A DNA stretch of 20,746 bases from a virus: positions 1 to 20,746 of IMG/VR virus record IMGVR_UViG_3300042691_036153; one strand, 5' to 3'. The position numbers were made by a program, and so were the translations under genes. The notes below the pieces were generated by a model that saw nothing but the letters and a program-made list of their open reading frames with translations, was not told the DNA's origin and did not search any database. Each line of letters begins with the position of its first letter. Position 1 is the first letter of the stretch. Positions 6,740-13,225 of the stretch are shown piece after piece.

Positions 6740-8231
6740 AGCAAAAATTATCCTGGGTCCTCCTGGGACAGGCAAGACGACAACACTCATGAACATCGTG
6801 GAGTCGCTGCTTGAGAAGGGTGTCAAGCCTGATGAGATTGGTTTCATCAGCTTCACAAAGAAGGCAACCGCAGAAGCCAGGGACAAGGCAAGGCTTCGCT
6901 TTGGCTTCTCTGTCGATGACATGCCGTACTTTAGGACGATCCACAGCCTGGCATTTAGGCAGCTTGGATTATCGAGGCAGCAGGTGATGCAGCACAGCCA
7001 CTATCAAGAATTGGCTGACGAGATCGGCGTTGAGATTACTGGCAGAAACCAAGGTGAAGATGGCACCATGACTGGAATGGCTCATGGCGACAAGTTGAAG
7101 TTCTTAGAAGGAATGGCGCGCATTCGCTGCGTTCCTTTGAAGCAGCAATGGGAAGAACAAGCTGATGACGACATTGGCTGGTTTGAGTTAGATCACTTTG
7201 CAAGAAGTTTAAAAGAGTACAAGGACGAGTCAGGTCTGATAGACTACACAGACATGCTCGAGAATATGAGAGTTGGCGGCTTCTGCCCTAAGTTAAAGGC
7301 ACTACTCGTCGACGAAGCACAGGACTTGTCTAGGTTGCAATGGCAAGTCGTAGAAAGGTTAATGCAATATGCAGATGAAACTTACATCGCAGGAGACGAC
7401 GATCAGGCAATATTCCGCTGGGCCGGGGCAGACGTTGATCATTTCATCGGACTCGAAGGAGATGTGCGGATTCTTGATCAGTCGTACAGAATCCCCGCCG
7501 TGGTTCACGATTTCAGTGCTGGAATTATCAACCGAGTATCAAGGCGGCGAGAAAAGAACTTTAAGCCTGCAACCCACACAGGCCAAATCAATTACCATAA
7601 CGATCTAGAACACGTAGACCTGCGTGAAGGAAAGTGGCTGCTGCTTGCTAGGAATGTCTACATGCTCAAGGAACTGGTTGACCTATGTCATCGTGAAGGC
7701 TTTGCTTACGAGTGTCAAGGATTCTCACCTCGTAAGTCTGAGGCACTAACAGCCATACGTGCATGGGAACGACTTAGGAAAGGCGATCCTATCAGCCCAG
7801 ACCTTGCAAAGATTGTCTATGCTCACATGAGTAAGAAGATGATCGAGCACGGGTTCAAGGAACTGAAGCAGATCACAGAAGAAGCAGTGACTATGGAGAT
7901 CTTGAAAGCAAAGTACGGACTGAAGACGACTGCCATCTGGCATACATCTTTAGACCGCATCAGCGATGAAGAGAAGGAATACTTCCTAGCAGCCTTACGC
8001 CAGGGTGAATCACTGTCAGGAGAGCCACGGATACAGATCAGCACAATCCATGGGTCAAAGGGCGGAGAAGCAGACAATGTCTTGCTGCTCACTGATATGA
8101 GCCCAAAGACATACAACAGCTATCAGGAAAATGAGGACGACGAGTCTCGCGTCTTTTATGTAGCAGCAACACGAGCAAAGAAGAACTTGCATATCATCAC
8201 ACCTAGAACATCGAGGCATTTTCAACTATGA
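6723..8231 (+). CDS. UvrD/Rep-like superfamily 1 DNA helicase
   Basis: 502 residues from ATG 6723; an in-frame ATG at 6645 would add 26 unnatural residues inside the primase gene. SF1A motifs are in order: Walker A GPPGTGKTT (Lys18), motif Ia FTKKA, motif II DEAQD (197-201), motif III GDDDQAIFRWAGAD, motif IV QSYRIP, motif V STIHGSKGGEADNV, motif VI VAATRAKKNL. It is shorter than bacterial UvrD (about 720) with reduced 1B/2B insertions, closer to phage Dda-sized enzymes. It is expected to be a 3'-5' DNA translocase serving replication, repair or recombination. The ribosome binding site is weak, so translation probably couples to the primase (17-base overlap). Confidence 0.95.
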   Translation: MAALSRAKIILGPPGTGKTTTLMNIVESLLEKGVKPDEIGFISFTKKATAEARDKARLRFGFSVDDMPYFRTIHSLAFRQLGLSRQQVMQHSHYQELADEIGVEITGRNQGEDGTMTGMAHGDKLKFLEGMARIRCVPLKQQWEEQADDDIGWFELDHFARSLKEYKDESGLIDYTDMLENMRVGGFCPKLKALLVDEAQDLSRLQWQVVERLMQYADETYIAGDDDQAIFRWAGADVDHFIGLEGDVRILDQSYRIPAVVHDFSAGIINRVSRRREKNFKPATHTGQINYHNDLEHVDLREGKWLLLARNVYMLKELVDLCHREGFAYECQGFSPRKSEALTAIRAWERLRKGDPISPDLAKIVYAHMSKKMIEHGFKELKQITEEAVTMEILKAKYGLKTTAIWHTSLDRISDEEKEYFLAALRQGESLSGEPRIQISTIHGSKGGEADNVLLLTDMSPKTYNSYQENEDDESRVFYVAATRAKKNLHIITPRTSRHFQL

Positions 8232-8320
8232 CATCCATCATCAAATCAGAGTTTTGGCACATCTTGCAAAAACACATCGCACTTAGAAAGGCACAAAAGA
8301 ATGACGTTCCTAGTCGCTAA
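8228..8320 (+). CDS. Possible 30-residue peptide
   Basis: The ATG overlaps the helicase stop as ATGA, and the 30-codon frame ends 20 bases inside the next gene. The product (starting MTSIIKSEFW) is basic and amphipathic. It fills what would otherwise be a 70-base gap in a gap-free operon. Support is only the coupled start; no Shine-Dalgarno is convincing and no homology can be judged at this size. Confidence 0.35.
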   Translation: MTSIIKSEFWHILQKHIALRKAQKNDVPSR

Positions 8321-8936
8321 CATCCCACCCGTTAAGTGCTTTGTTCGCACAGAATTTTTATATAACCAAGAGCACGGTCACGGGGTCCTTGAGCCTTGCG
8401 TATGGATGACTGCAAAGGCAATCAAGGGGCAAGCATTCAGAATCGAGTCAATGCTCACAAACTATGGAGCCTTGTATGACAAGCTGCCCATCAGTGCTTA
8501 TGTATGGAAGCCTGTAGAGAATCCGTTGCCGCTCGATCATCTACAGATCTGGGACTGCCTGTCGTATGACATGGCTGTCATTGAGAAGTCTAACTTACGT
8601 GGACTGAAGGTCAAGTTTTACGGTAAAGACAGGCAATACCACTTTGGCAATTACTTATTCACCATTGACTTTGCCTCGCCTGACGCAAACCGCATTGATA
8701 CCAGCTTCAGTGAAGGCGTGCAAGAACACAAGAGCTACAACTTCATTCAGCTTGACAATGGCCAGTTCGCTTGCCAGCCGAACAACCGCTGCCTGTGGTA
8801 TGACGTGTCTCTTGTGCCAGCTGTGCTCAAGACCCCTGACTTCAAGATACCGACCACCGTGTACTCAGTCGAGAACCATGCTAAGTGGAGTGCAAAAGAC
8901 GAATGGTTTTACAACTTTGAGGAGTTGAATAAATGA
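8301..8936 (+). CDS. Conserved phage hypothetical protein
   Basis: 211 residues. No domain is recognised. The sequence is rich in aromatics and alternating hydrophobics (LKVKFYGKDRQYHFGNYLFTIDF is broken here as a beta-rich core; later YNFIQLDNGQF and CLWYDVSL), suggesting a mostly beta globular cytoplasmic protein with no signal peptide or membrane helix. It begins with GAAAGG about ten bases upstream and ends in an ATGA overlap with the next gene. Being between two helicase genes it could be a helicase or replication accessory; this is position-based only. Confidence 0.8.
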   Translation: MTFLVANIPPVKCFVRTEFLYNQEHGHGVLEPCVWMTAKAIKGQAFRIESMLTNYGALYDKLPISAYVWKPVENPLPLDHLQIWDCLSYDMAVIEKSNLRGLKVKFYGKDRQYHFGNYLFTIDFASPDANRIDTSFSEGVQEHKSYNFIQLDNGQFACQPNNRCLWYDVSLVPAVLKTPDFKIPTTVYSVENHAKWSAKDEWFYNFEELNK

Positions 8937-9163
8937 ACGATAAACCTGTTGCATGGATTGACCCAAACGACAACATGAGTGACCCATTTAGTTGGAATAA
9001 GACAAGTTACCACACAGTTCCACTCTACACCTCACCAAGAGAGTTAAGTGATGAGGAAATACATCAAATTTTTAGGGATGAATCAGGCTTTGAAATAGAT
9101 ACTTGTCCGATAGCAATATTAGATTTTGCTAGAGCAATCCTAAAGAAAGCGAGCGAAAAGTGA
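8933..9163 (+). CDS. Small phage protein with PVAWI/VPLYT pattern
   Basis: 76 residues. The N-terminus KPVAWIDPND... followed by HTVPLYTSPRELSDEEI resembles a widespread group of small phage proteins in which a PVAW segment and a VPLYT segment precede a helical tail; their function is unknown. GGAG lies eight bases upstream and the start overlaps the previous stop (ATGA). The second half is visibly AT-richer than its neighbours, which may mark a recently acquired gene. Its stop overlaps the GTG start of the SNF2 gene. Confidence 0.8.
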   Translation: MNDKPVAWIDPNDNMSDPFSWNKTSYHTVPLYTSPRELSDEEIHQIFRDESGFEIDTCPIAILDFARAILKKASEK

Positions 9164-10596
9164 TTGACTACAAGTACAAGACGAAGCCGTTCGAGCATCA
9201 AGACCTTGACTTTGTGAGAAGCAGGGACATGGACGAGTTTGCCTTGTTCCTTGAGATGGGCCTTGGCAAGTCAAAGATTGTAGTAGACACTGCTGCTTGG
9301 TTATATGCGACAGGCAAGATCAATGCAGTGTTTATCTTAGGCAACAAGGGCTCATACCGCAACTGGGTAACGAACGAGCTGCCAGTACACATGCCTGACT
9401 ACGTAGATTGGGTAGGAACTTACTGGGATTCGGGAGCTAACAAGGACTTACTCAAGAGCTATGAGAACCTGATGGTGCCATTAGATCAGCTGAAGGTGTT
9501 TGTCATGAACATCGAGGCACTGGCCTTTGATCGCAGCTACAAGATTGCAGAGTCATTTGTCAATTGCCATAATACGTTGATGGTGATCGATGAGTCTACA
9601 ACCATTAAGAATCGCGATGCTAAACGCACGAAGGCAGCAGTGAAGATCGGTCGTAAGGCGACGTACAGAAGGATCTTGACAGGATCACCAGTGACTAATA
9701 ATCCACTAGACCTGTTTAGTCAGGCATGGTTTCTCAATCCACACTTGCTAGGTTTCACAAGCTTCTATACATTCAGGGCAAAGTATGCAGACATGGTCAA
9801 GATCACGGCTGGTAACCGCGCGTTCACAAAGATTAAAGGCTACAAGAATCTTGACGAGCTTACCAAGTCGATTCAAGCGTGGTCGTCACGACGTACAAAG
9901 CTGGAATGCCTTGACCTGCCTGAGAAGATCTACCAGACTTACGAGGTGGAGCTTACGGAAGAGCAGAAGAAGCACTACAAGAGCCTCAAAGAGCGGGCCA
10001 TGGCTGAACTGGATGGAAAGCTTGTTTCGGCGCCCATTGTTCTTACCAAGCTGCTTCGTCTTCATCAACTTATCTGCGGAAGCCTCACGACTGATGATGG
10101 CAAGGTGATCCCAGTAGAAAGCAATAGGATGAAGGCACTCATGGAGGTGCTTGAAGAAGCTAGCGGCAAGGTGATCATCTGGGCGAACTACCGATCAGAC
10201 ATCGCTGCCATCGAAAGTGCATTGAAAGAGGAGTATGGACACAAGTCCACCGTGGTTTACTTTGGAGATACCTCGACAGCAGACCGCGAAGAAGCAGTCA
10301 ATCGCTTTCAGAATGACCCTGAGTGCATGTACTTCGTGGGCAATGCCCAGACTGGCGGCTTTGGAATTACGCTGACCGCTGCTAGCAACGTGGTCTATTA
10401 CTCGAACAGCTACAACCTAGAACACCGGCTGCAGTCTGAGGATCGTGCACACAGGATTGGTCAAAAGAACGCAGTGACCTACGTAGACCTGATCAGCCCG
10501 AAGACTGTCGACGAAAAGATCGTCAAGGCACTGAGAGCAAAAAAGATGCTCTCAGCACAGGTGCTTGGTGACGAATGGAAAGAGTGGTTAGGCTGA
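9160..10596 (+). CDS. SNF2-type superfamily 2 helicase/translocase
   Basis: 478 residues starting at GTG 9160, which overlaps the previous stop as GTGA; no in-frame ATG gives a full domain. Motifs in order: HQ (13-14), Walker A LEMGLGKSKI (Lys37), Walker B DEST (144-147) where DEAH is typical, motif III TGSP (174-177), and in the second RecA lobe GDTSTADREEAVNRF, NAQTGGFGITLTAA and the arginine-finger segment LQSEDRAHRIGQ. This is a complete minimal SNF2 core without accessory domains, as found in many phage replication modules. SNF2 enzymes move along duplex DNA without classical unwinding; here it may remodel forks, displace host proteins or assist recombination. The weak ribosome site and overlap imply translational coupling. 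Confidence 0.94.
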   Translation: MIDYKYKTKPFEHQDLDFVRSRDMDEFALFLEMGLGKSKIVVDTAAWLYATGKINAVFILGNKGSYRNWVTNELPVHMPDYVDWVGTYWDSGANKDLLKSYENLMVPLDQLKVFVMNIEALAFDRSYKIAESFVNCHNTLMVIDESTTIKNRDAKRTKAAVKIGRKATYRRILTGSPVTNNPLDLFSQAWFLNPHLLGFTSFYTFRAKYADMVKITAGNRAFTKIKGYKNLDELTKSIQAWSSRRTKLECLDLPEKIYQTYEVELTEEQKKHYKSLKERAMAELDGKLVSAPIVLTKLLRLHQLICGSLTTDDGKVIPVESNRMKALMEVLEEASGKVIIWANYRSDIAAIESALKEEYGHKSTVVYFGDTSTADREEAVNRFQNDPECMYFVGNAQTGGFGITLTAASNVVYYSNSYNLEHRLQSEDRAHRIGQKNAVTYVDLISPKTVDEKIVKALRAKKMLSAQVLGDEWKEWLG

Positions 10597-10782
10597 TTGC
10601 TTTACGCGCAAGAAGAATTCAAGGAAGACCTTTTCATTCATGCTGCGCAGCACGTTACCTGGGAAATACTGGTCAGGCCAACCATCTTGCCTGTCAGACA
10701 GGATGTACAACCGCTGGCTGTTGGAGTATTCGAAATTAAAGTTGTTCTCTGCTGCCATGCTTTTTGCTGTTGCGATCTTCAT
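10588..10782 (-). CDS. Small minus-strand phage protein, unknown
   Basis: 64 residues read on the minus strand from ATG at 10782, with a perfect AAGGAG at 10789-10794 six bases upstream. The longer frame from 10836 lacks such a site. The product (starting MKIATAKSMA) is mixed charged and aromatic, soluble, with no recognised domain. The 3' end overlaps the end of the SNF2 gene by nine bases, tail to tail. It is one of only two minus-strand genes in the window, so it is expressed separately from the replication operon. Confidence 0.75.
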   Translation of the reverse strand: MKIATAKSMAAENNFNFEYSNSQRLYILSDRQDGWPDQYFPGNVLRSMNEKVFLEFFLRVKQSA

Positions 10783-10911
10783 AGTGATCTCCTTGAAAAG
10801 GCTCATTTTACTACGAAGTGCGCACCAGTGGCTCATCCGGTGAGCTTGTCGATGAAAAAGAGCCTAGTCTATGCCTGACAAGTACCTCGAGATGTGCCGG
10901 TTCTCACGACG

Positions 10912-10931
10912 TGGCCCCCAGGGCCATTTTT
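10912..10931 (+). terminator. Rho-independent terminator
   Basis: A 6-base-pair stem TGGCCC/GGGCCA with a CCA loop (10912-10926) runs directly into five T. It is positioned to stop plus-strand transcripts leaving the SNF2 gene after crossing the minus-strand gene. Confidence 0.65.
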
Positions 10932-10954
10932 ATGGCTTGCCCATAGTAAGTTAT

Positions 10955-11033
10955 GAGGAGCCTGGTTCCGGGTCCTCTGGGATCATTCTGGGGGTCAGCT
11001 TTCCTCGCGCCGGGGCTAGTATTTGTCCCTGCG
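10955..11033 (+). other. Two consecutive GC-rich hairpins, possible structured RNA
   Basis: 10955-10977 folds as GAGGA/TCCTC plus CCTG/CGGG around a four-base loop with one bulged G. 11008-11033 folds as CGC/GCG plus GGGGC/GTCCC with one mismatch and an 8-base loop, followed by AAAATATTTTT. They could be tandem terminators or part of a small untranslated RNA or leader. The strand is assumed from the downstream T-rich tract; no known RNA family is recognised. Confidence 0.35.
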
Positions 11034-11130
11034 AAAATATTTTTGCTAAAAGTGCGCGCAGTGCGAGGTTTCACCGTAGAATCTAACCATGCTCACCGAG
11101 AGCGTAACTAGAAAGAAGAAAGGTAACATC

Positions 11131-11304
11131 ATGGAAATTACTGTTCGCATCACCAACGTGTACGGCCAGAAGGCTGTGTATCCTGTCTGTGAGACAGCTC
11201 GTATCTTTGCTGACATCGCTGGCACCAAGACTCTCAAGCCTACAACGATCAACTCAATCAAAGCATTGGGTTACACCATCAACGTACAAGCGGAGACAAT
11301 CTAA
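11131..11304 (+). CDS. Small conserved phage protein
   Basis: 57 residues from ATG 11131, preceded by AAGAAAGG about seven bases upstream; an in-frame ATG at 11089 has no such site. The product resembles small phage proteins with the pattern NVYG...YPVCE.A..FA.IAGTKTL...T...IKALGY, predicted as a compact beta-alpha domain; their function is unknown to me. It is the first gene of the small-gene operon. It ends in a TAATG junction with the next gene. Confidence 0.75.
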   Translation: MEITVRITNVYGQKAVYPVCETARIFADIAGTKTLKPTTINSIKALGYTINVQAETI

Positions 11305-11307
11305 TGA
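11291..11307 (+). repeat. Gene-junction repeat, copy 1
   Basis: CGGAGACAATCTAATGA: it holds a GGAG ribosome site, the last codons (Glu-Thr-Ile), a stop and the overlapping start of the next gene. An identical 17-base copy occurs at 11470-11486, one gene later. Confidence 0.85.
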
Positions 11308-11483
11308 ATATCCACATGCAAGACATTCAAAAAATCCTTAAGTGCAGCGATGAATTTGCTGCTGACGTTTACTTTGAGATGAGCATTGATTTCAGTGAGT
11401 GCACTTCTAAAGAATTCCGCGAAGAAGTTTTGTTCTGTGCAGCAATGCTTCGCGCGACTACTGATCAGACGGAGACAATCTAA
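11304..11483 (+). CDS. Small hypothetical protein
   Basis: 59 residues. The ATG overlaps the previous TAA (TAATG), with GGAG eight bases upstream, and the stop overlaps the next ATG the same way. The product begins MNIHMQDIQKILK and is helical and acidic, with three cysteines in the mature chain (Cys14, Cys33, Cys45) and no signal peptide. No family is recognised. It shares the C-terminal Glu-Thr-Ile and the 17-base junction with the preceding gene. Confidence 0.7.
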   Translation: MNIHMQDIQKILKCSDEFAADVYFEMSIDFSECTSKEFREEVLFCAAMLRATTDQTETI

Positions 11484-11486
11484 TGA
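11470..11486 (+). repeat. Gene-junction repeat, copy 2
   Basis: Identical to 11291-11307. It again serves as ribosome site, C-terminal codons, stop and next start, suggesting that a junction or gene cassette was duplicated by recombination. Confidence 0.85.
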
Positions 11487-11692
11487 CTTACAAATTCAAC
11501 AAACACAACGTTCTTGAACACTTATGGGCGCGTAAAGAAGCCCTCGAGAAGGAATGGGACTTTAATCCTGACAACGGTTACTCACAGCTTGATCCTTCTG
11601 ACTTTCTTCGCGTGATGGCTTATGGCAAGTACATTGAAATAGAGAATATCATCAATGACATCGAGTGGAAAAACATCAAGGAGGCAGCATGA
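11483..11692 (+). CDS. Small hypothetical protein
   Basis: 69 residues, beginning MTYKFNKHNVLEHLWARKEALEKEWDF when read in two parts: a charged N-terminal helix, then a loop NPDNGYSQLDPSDF and a second helix. It is acidic to neutral, cytoplasmic and without recognised domain. The start is coupled to the previous stop, with GGAG eight bases upstream; it ends in an ATGA overlap with the next gene, whose AAGGAGG lies inside this gene's last codons. Confidence 0.75.
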   Translation: MTYKFNKHNVLEHLWARKEALEKEWDFNPDNGYSQLDPSDFLRVMAYGKYIEIENIINDIEWKNIKEAA

Positions 11693-11862
11693 GCACATTA
11701 CGCAGCCAAGTTATGGCAGAGCTAAAAGAGATGAAGCGCGTTGGCATGCGCGTTCCTCCAAAGGCTTTTGATTTACTCGTCGAGGAAGACCTTGATGACT
11801 ATGACAACATGTCTGCTTCGGAGATAGCAGATCTTCTAATTGAACTTGCAGGAGTGAAATAA
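11689..11862 (+). CDS. Small acidic helical protein
   Basis: 57 residues from ATG 11689, overlapping the previous stop and preceded by a full AAGGAGG (11678-11684); the longer in-frame start at 11665 has no such support. It has an N-terminal basic helix (SQVMAELKEMKRVGMRV), then an acidic segment EEDLDDYDNMSASEIADLLIELAG. The two-helix shape is seen in many small phage proteins, and no function can be given. It ends in a TAATG overlap. Confidence 0.72.
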   Translation: MSTLRSQVMAELKEMKRVGMRVPPKAFDLLVEEDLDDYDNMSASEIADLLIELAGVK

Positions 11863-12209
11863 TGGACTACGCATCGATGACCACAGACGAGATTGGCGGA
11901 ATCTTTTCAGACTGGTATAAAGACACACATGGCTTTCGCCCACGCCACGTCAGCTTTGACGACCGCGAAGCCTTGATCAACGGCTGCATGGAGCTGGCTG
12001 CTTACCATGACAAGATGAATGAAACTTTTGAAGGCCGTGAAGAATTGCGTGAAAATGGATGGATCGTACATGAAGAAGATCCTGAGTTGCAGCGCCGTGC
12101 TTACTGGCTTGCTCAGGAACGCGACCGGATTAAAAAGGAGCAATATGCAGAACATTGGCACGACTCGCTCGCTGAAGCGCGTCACTACGCGGAAAAGGAA
12201 ACGGCGTAG
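11862..12209 (+). CDS. Conserved phage hypothetical protein with DWYKDTHGFRPR motif
   Basis: 115 residues; AGGAG lies seven bases before the ATG, which overlaps the previous TAA. The segment DWYKDTHGFRPRH (about 17-29) matches a motif I recognise from many unnamed phage proteins, usually near replication or accessory genes. The rest is helical and charged, ending in DSLAEARHYAEKE. No enzyme motif is visible. The basic-protein gene starts inside its 3' end (65-base overlap in another frame). Confidence 0.78.
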   Translation: MDYASMTTDEIGGIFSDWYKDTHGFRPRHVSFDDREALINGCMELAAYHDKMNETFEGREELRENGWIVHEEDPELQRRAYWLAQERDRIKKEQYAEHWHDSLAEARHYAEKETA

Positions 12210-12417
12210 CGATTTTGCAATAGCCTTTAACCTCCCTCGCAAGAGGAAGGTGAAGGCAGCATCATTTGGTTGTAAGAGGAAGAAGCCAAGGTATGACAAG
12301 AGCAAGCAGGCAAGCCGCAGGAGGAGTCACTCCAGACGCAGCGAACGGTTTGCCCGGATCACGACCTTGCGTATTCGAATTATGTTGATACACAGAAAGA
12401 GAAAGGAAGCAACATGA
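12145..12417 (+). CDS. Arginine/lysine-rich small protein
   Basis: 90 residues from ATG 12145, with AAAAAGGAG ending four bases upstream; the ORF is open further 5', but that part lies inside the previous gene. By my count it has 34 Lys/Arg and 4 Asp/Glu. Basic runs (TTRKRKRRS, PRKRKVK, CKRKKPR, SRRRSHSRR) suggest nucleic-acid binding. The middle phrase DFAIAFNLP looks like ordinary folded protein, arguing against a random frame. The stop forms an ATGA overlap with the next gene, and without this gene there would be a 200-base gap. It could equally be a poorly conserved or decaying gene. Confidence 0.55.
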   Translation: MQNIGTTRSLKRVTTRKRKRRSDFAIAFNLPRKRKVKAASFGCKRKKPRYDKSKQASRRRSHSRRSERFARITTLRIRIMLIHRKRKEAT

Positions 12418-12587
12418 AGAAGATCATTGAGTGGACCGTGACATTCGTGACCATGGTCATATTTGGAGCAGGCCTTGCAGTCATCACCATCGAGTGGATG
12501 GCAGGCTGCGGGGAGTCTTACGTCGACGCATACGGCAAGCGTCACCTGAATGAGTGTGTATTTATTAACTTTCCACCTAAGGAGTAA
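12414..12587 (+). CDS. Small membrane protein
   Basis: 57 residues. The ATG overlaps the previous stop (ATGA), with AAAGGAAG upstream. After MKKIIEW a hydrophobic helix (about residues 8-27) would span the inner membrane; the remaining ~30 residues contain two cysteines (32 and 48) that could form a disulfide outside the cytoplasm. Function unknown. It is followed two bases later by a second gene with the same MKKII start, so the pair may have arisen by duplication or act together at the envelope. Confidence 0.65.
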   Translation: MKKIIEWTVTFVTMVIFGAGLAVITIEWMAGCGESYVDAYGKRHLNECVFINFPPKE

Positions 12588-12589
12588 CC

Positions 12590-12751
12590 ATGAAGAAGAT
12601 CATCACTGGCCTGCTGGCCTCTTACCTAACCTTGTCTGCTGCCTCAGTCTATGCTGCATGCGTAGTGACCACGAACCCAGGACCTAACGGCCGCCTGATC
12701 GTGTGCACCACTTGCTGCGTAGGTAATAATTGCAGCACGAATTGTATTTAA
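12590..12751 (+). CDS. Exported cysteine-rich peptide
   Basis: 53 residues, preceded by AAGGAG (12579-12584). The first ~23 residues form a classical Sec signal peptide: MKK, a hydrophobic core (IITGLLASYLTLSAA), and an A-x-A-like site around VYAA. The predicted mature part is about 30 residues with six cysteines (24, 39, 42, 43, 48, 52), few charges and many Gly/Asn/Thr, compatible with three disulfides in the periplasm. It is not a lipoprotein, because Tyr rather than Leu sits at lipobox -3. No family is recognised. Being disulfide-rich and exported, it may act on the envelope or outside the cell; this is inference. Confidence 0.65.
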   Translation: MKKIITGLLASYLTLSAASVYAACVVTTNPGPNGRLIVCTTCCVGNNCSTNCI

Positions 12752-12771
12752 ACCGTCTGAAAGGAAAAATC

Positions 12772-12972
12772 ATGACACAAGAAGCACTGCACTTTGAAGA
12801 GAAGACCAATGGTACCGTAGAGGTGGCAAGCCTGCGCGACTACTACGCTGCTAGGATCCTCCAGGGGCTTGTAGAGAAGCACGGAGCAGCCTACATGTAT
12901 GAAACTATCAGAGAAGCTTTCCGCATGGCTGATGCAGCCCTGGTCATCCGCGAGGAGAGCGCAAATGGCTGA
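12772..12972 (+). CDS. Small helical hypothetical protein
   Basis: 66 residues from ATG 12772 (AAGGA six bases upstream); an in-frame ATG at 12730 lies within the exported-peptide gene and lacks a site. The protein has a short polar N-terminus and two helices (SLRDYYAARILQGLVEKHG and AYMYETIREAFRMADAAL). The spacing and aromatic pattern recall small phage proteins that carry a YYAAxxLQG segment, with unknown role. It overlaps the next gene by eight bases. Confidence 0.72.
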   Translation: MTQEALHFEEKTNGTVEVASLRDYYAARILQGLVEKHGAAYMYETIREAFRMADAALVIREESANG

Positions 12973-13225
12973 TGCAATTGACCTGAGTAATCTTGTCTTG
13001 CCTAACGCCGAGGACGAGTTTGCGGTCATCAACAAGAAGAGCCTGGAGAACGTGCTGCGGTTCGTGAACACGGTGCAGGTGAATGATCTGACCGTCAGGA
13101 TTGACCCTGAGAAGAACACGCTGTGGATCTGGAACCATGCAGGCCCTTCAGAAGGCGAAGGTGGTGAATTTAAGTTAAACGAGTTTGCCAAAGTCGTGGA
13201 AGAATTCTACAAGGAGAACTTCTAA
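12965..13225 (+). CDS. Small hypothetical protein
   Basis: 86 residues from ATG 12965, with GAGGAG seven bases upstream; the longer frame from 12899 has no such site. A strand-helix-strand core is suggested by FAVINKKSLENVLRFVNTV and LTVRIDPEKNTLWIWN, with a C-terminal acidic helix (FAKVVEEFYKENF). There are no catalytic motifs. The stop TAA abuts the next ATG with no spacer. Confidence 0.75.
   Translation: MADAIDLSNLVLPNAEDEFAVINKKSLENVLRFVNTVQVNDLTVRIDPEKNTLWIWNHAGPSEGEGGEFKLNEFAKVVEEFYKENF

Larger units (their letters stand above)
10783..11130. other. Intergenic control region between replication operon and small-gene operon
   Basis: About 350 bases without a convincing gene. Left part: the minus-strand gene's ribosome site (10789-10794), presumably its promoter, and a perfect inverted repeat GCTCA-5-TGAGC at 10831-10845 that could be an operator. 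Middle: a plus-strand terminator (10912-10931) and two further GC-rich hairpins (10955-10977, 11008-11033). Right: an AGTGCG-CGC-AGTGCG repeat at 11051-11065 and a TAGAAT hexamer at 11077-11082 that might be a -10 element, although no good -35 lies 16-18 bases before it. Confidence 0.5.

Noticed and set aside
10955-10980. tRNA-like GGTTCC segment
   Set aside because: The loop does not match the TTCRANY pattern, and no acceptor stem or anticodon arm can be drawn around it.
10871-11086. 71-codon plus-strand frame in the intergenic region
   Set aside because: It spans a terminator and two GC-rich hairpins, has no ribosome site, and its product (Gly/Ser/Arg-rich start, CPCENIF) does not read as a protein.
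12590-12751. Lipoprotein interpretation of the cysteine-rich peptide
   Set aside because: The residues before Cys24 are Tyr-Ala-Ala; a lipobox needs Leu, Val or Ile at -3, so ordinary signal peptidase cleavage is more likely.
12748-13191. 147-codon minus-strand frame
   Set aside because: It is antisense to three plus-strand genes that each have ribosome sites and coupled junctions; no minus-strand ribosome site or domain is seen.
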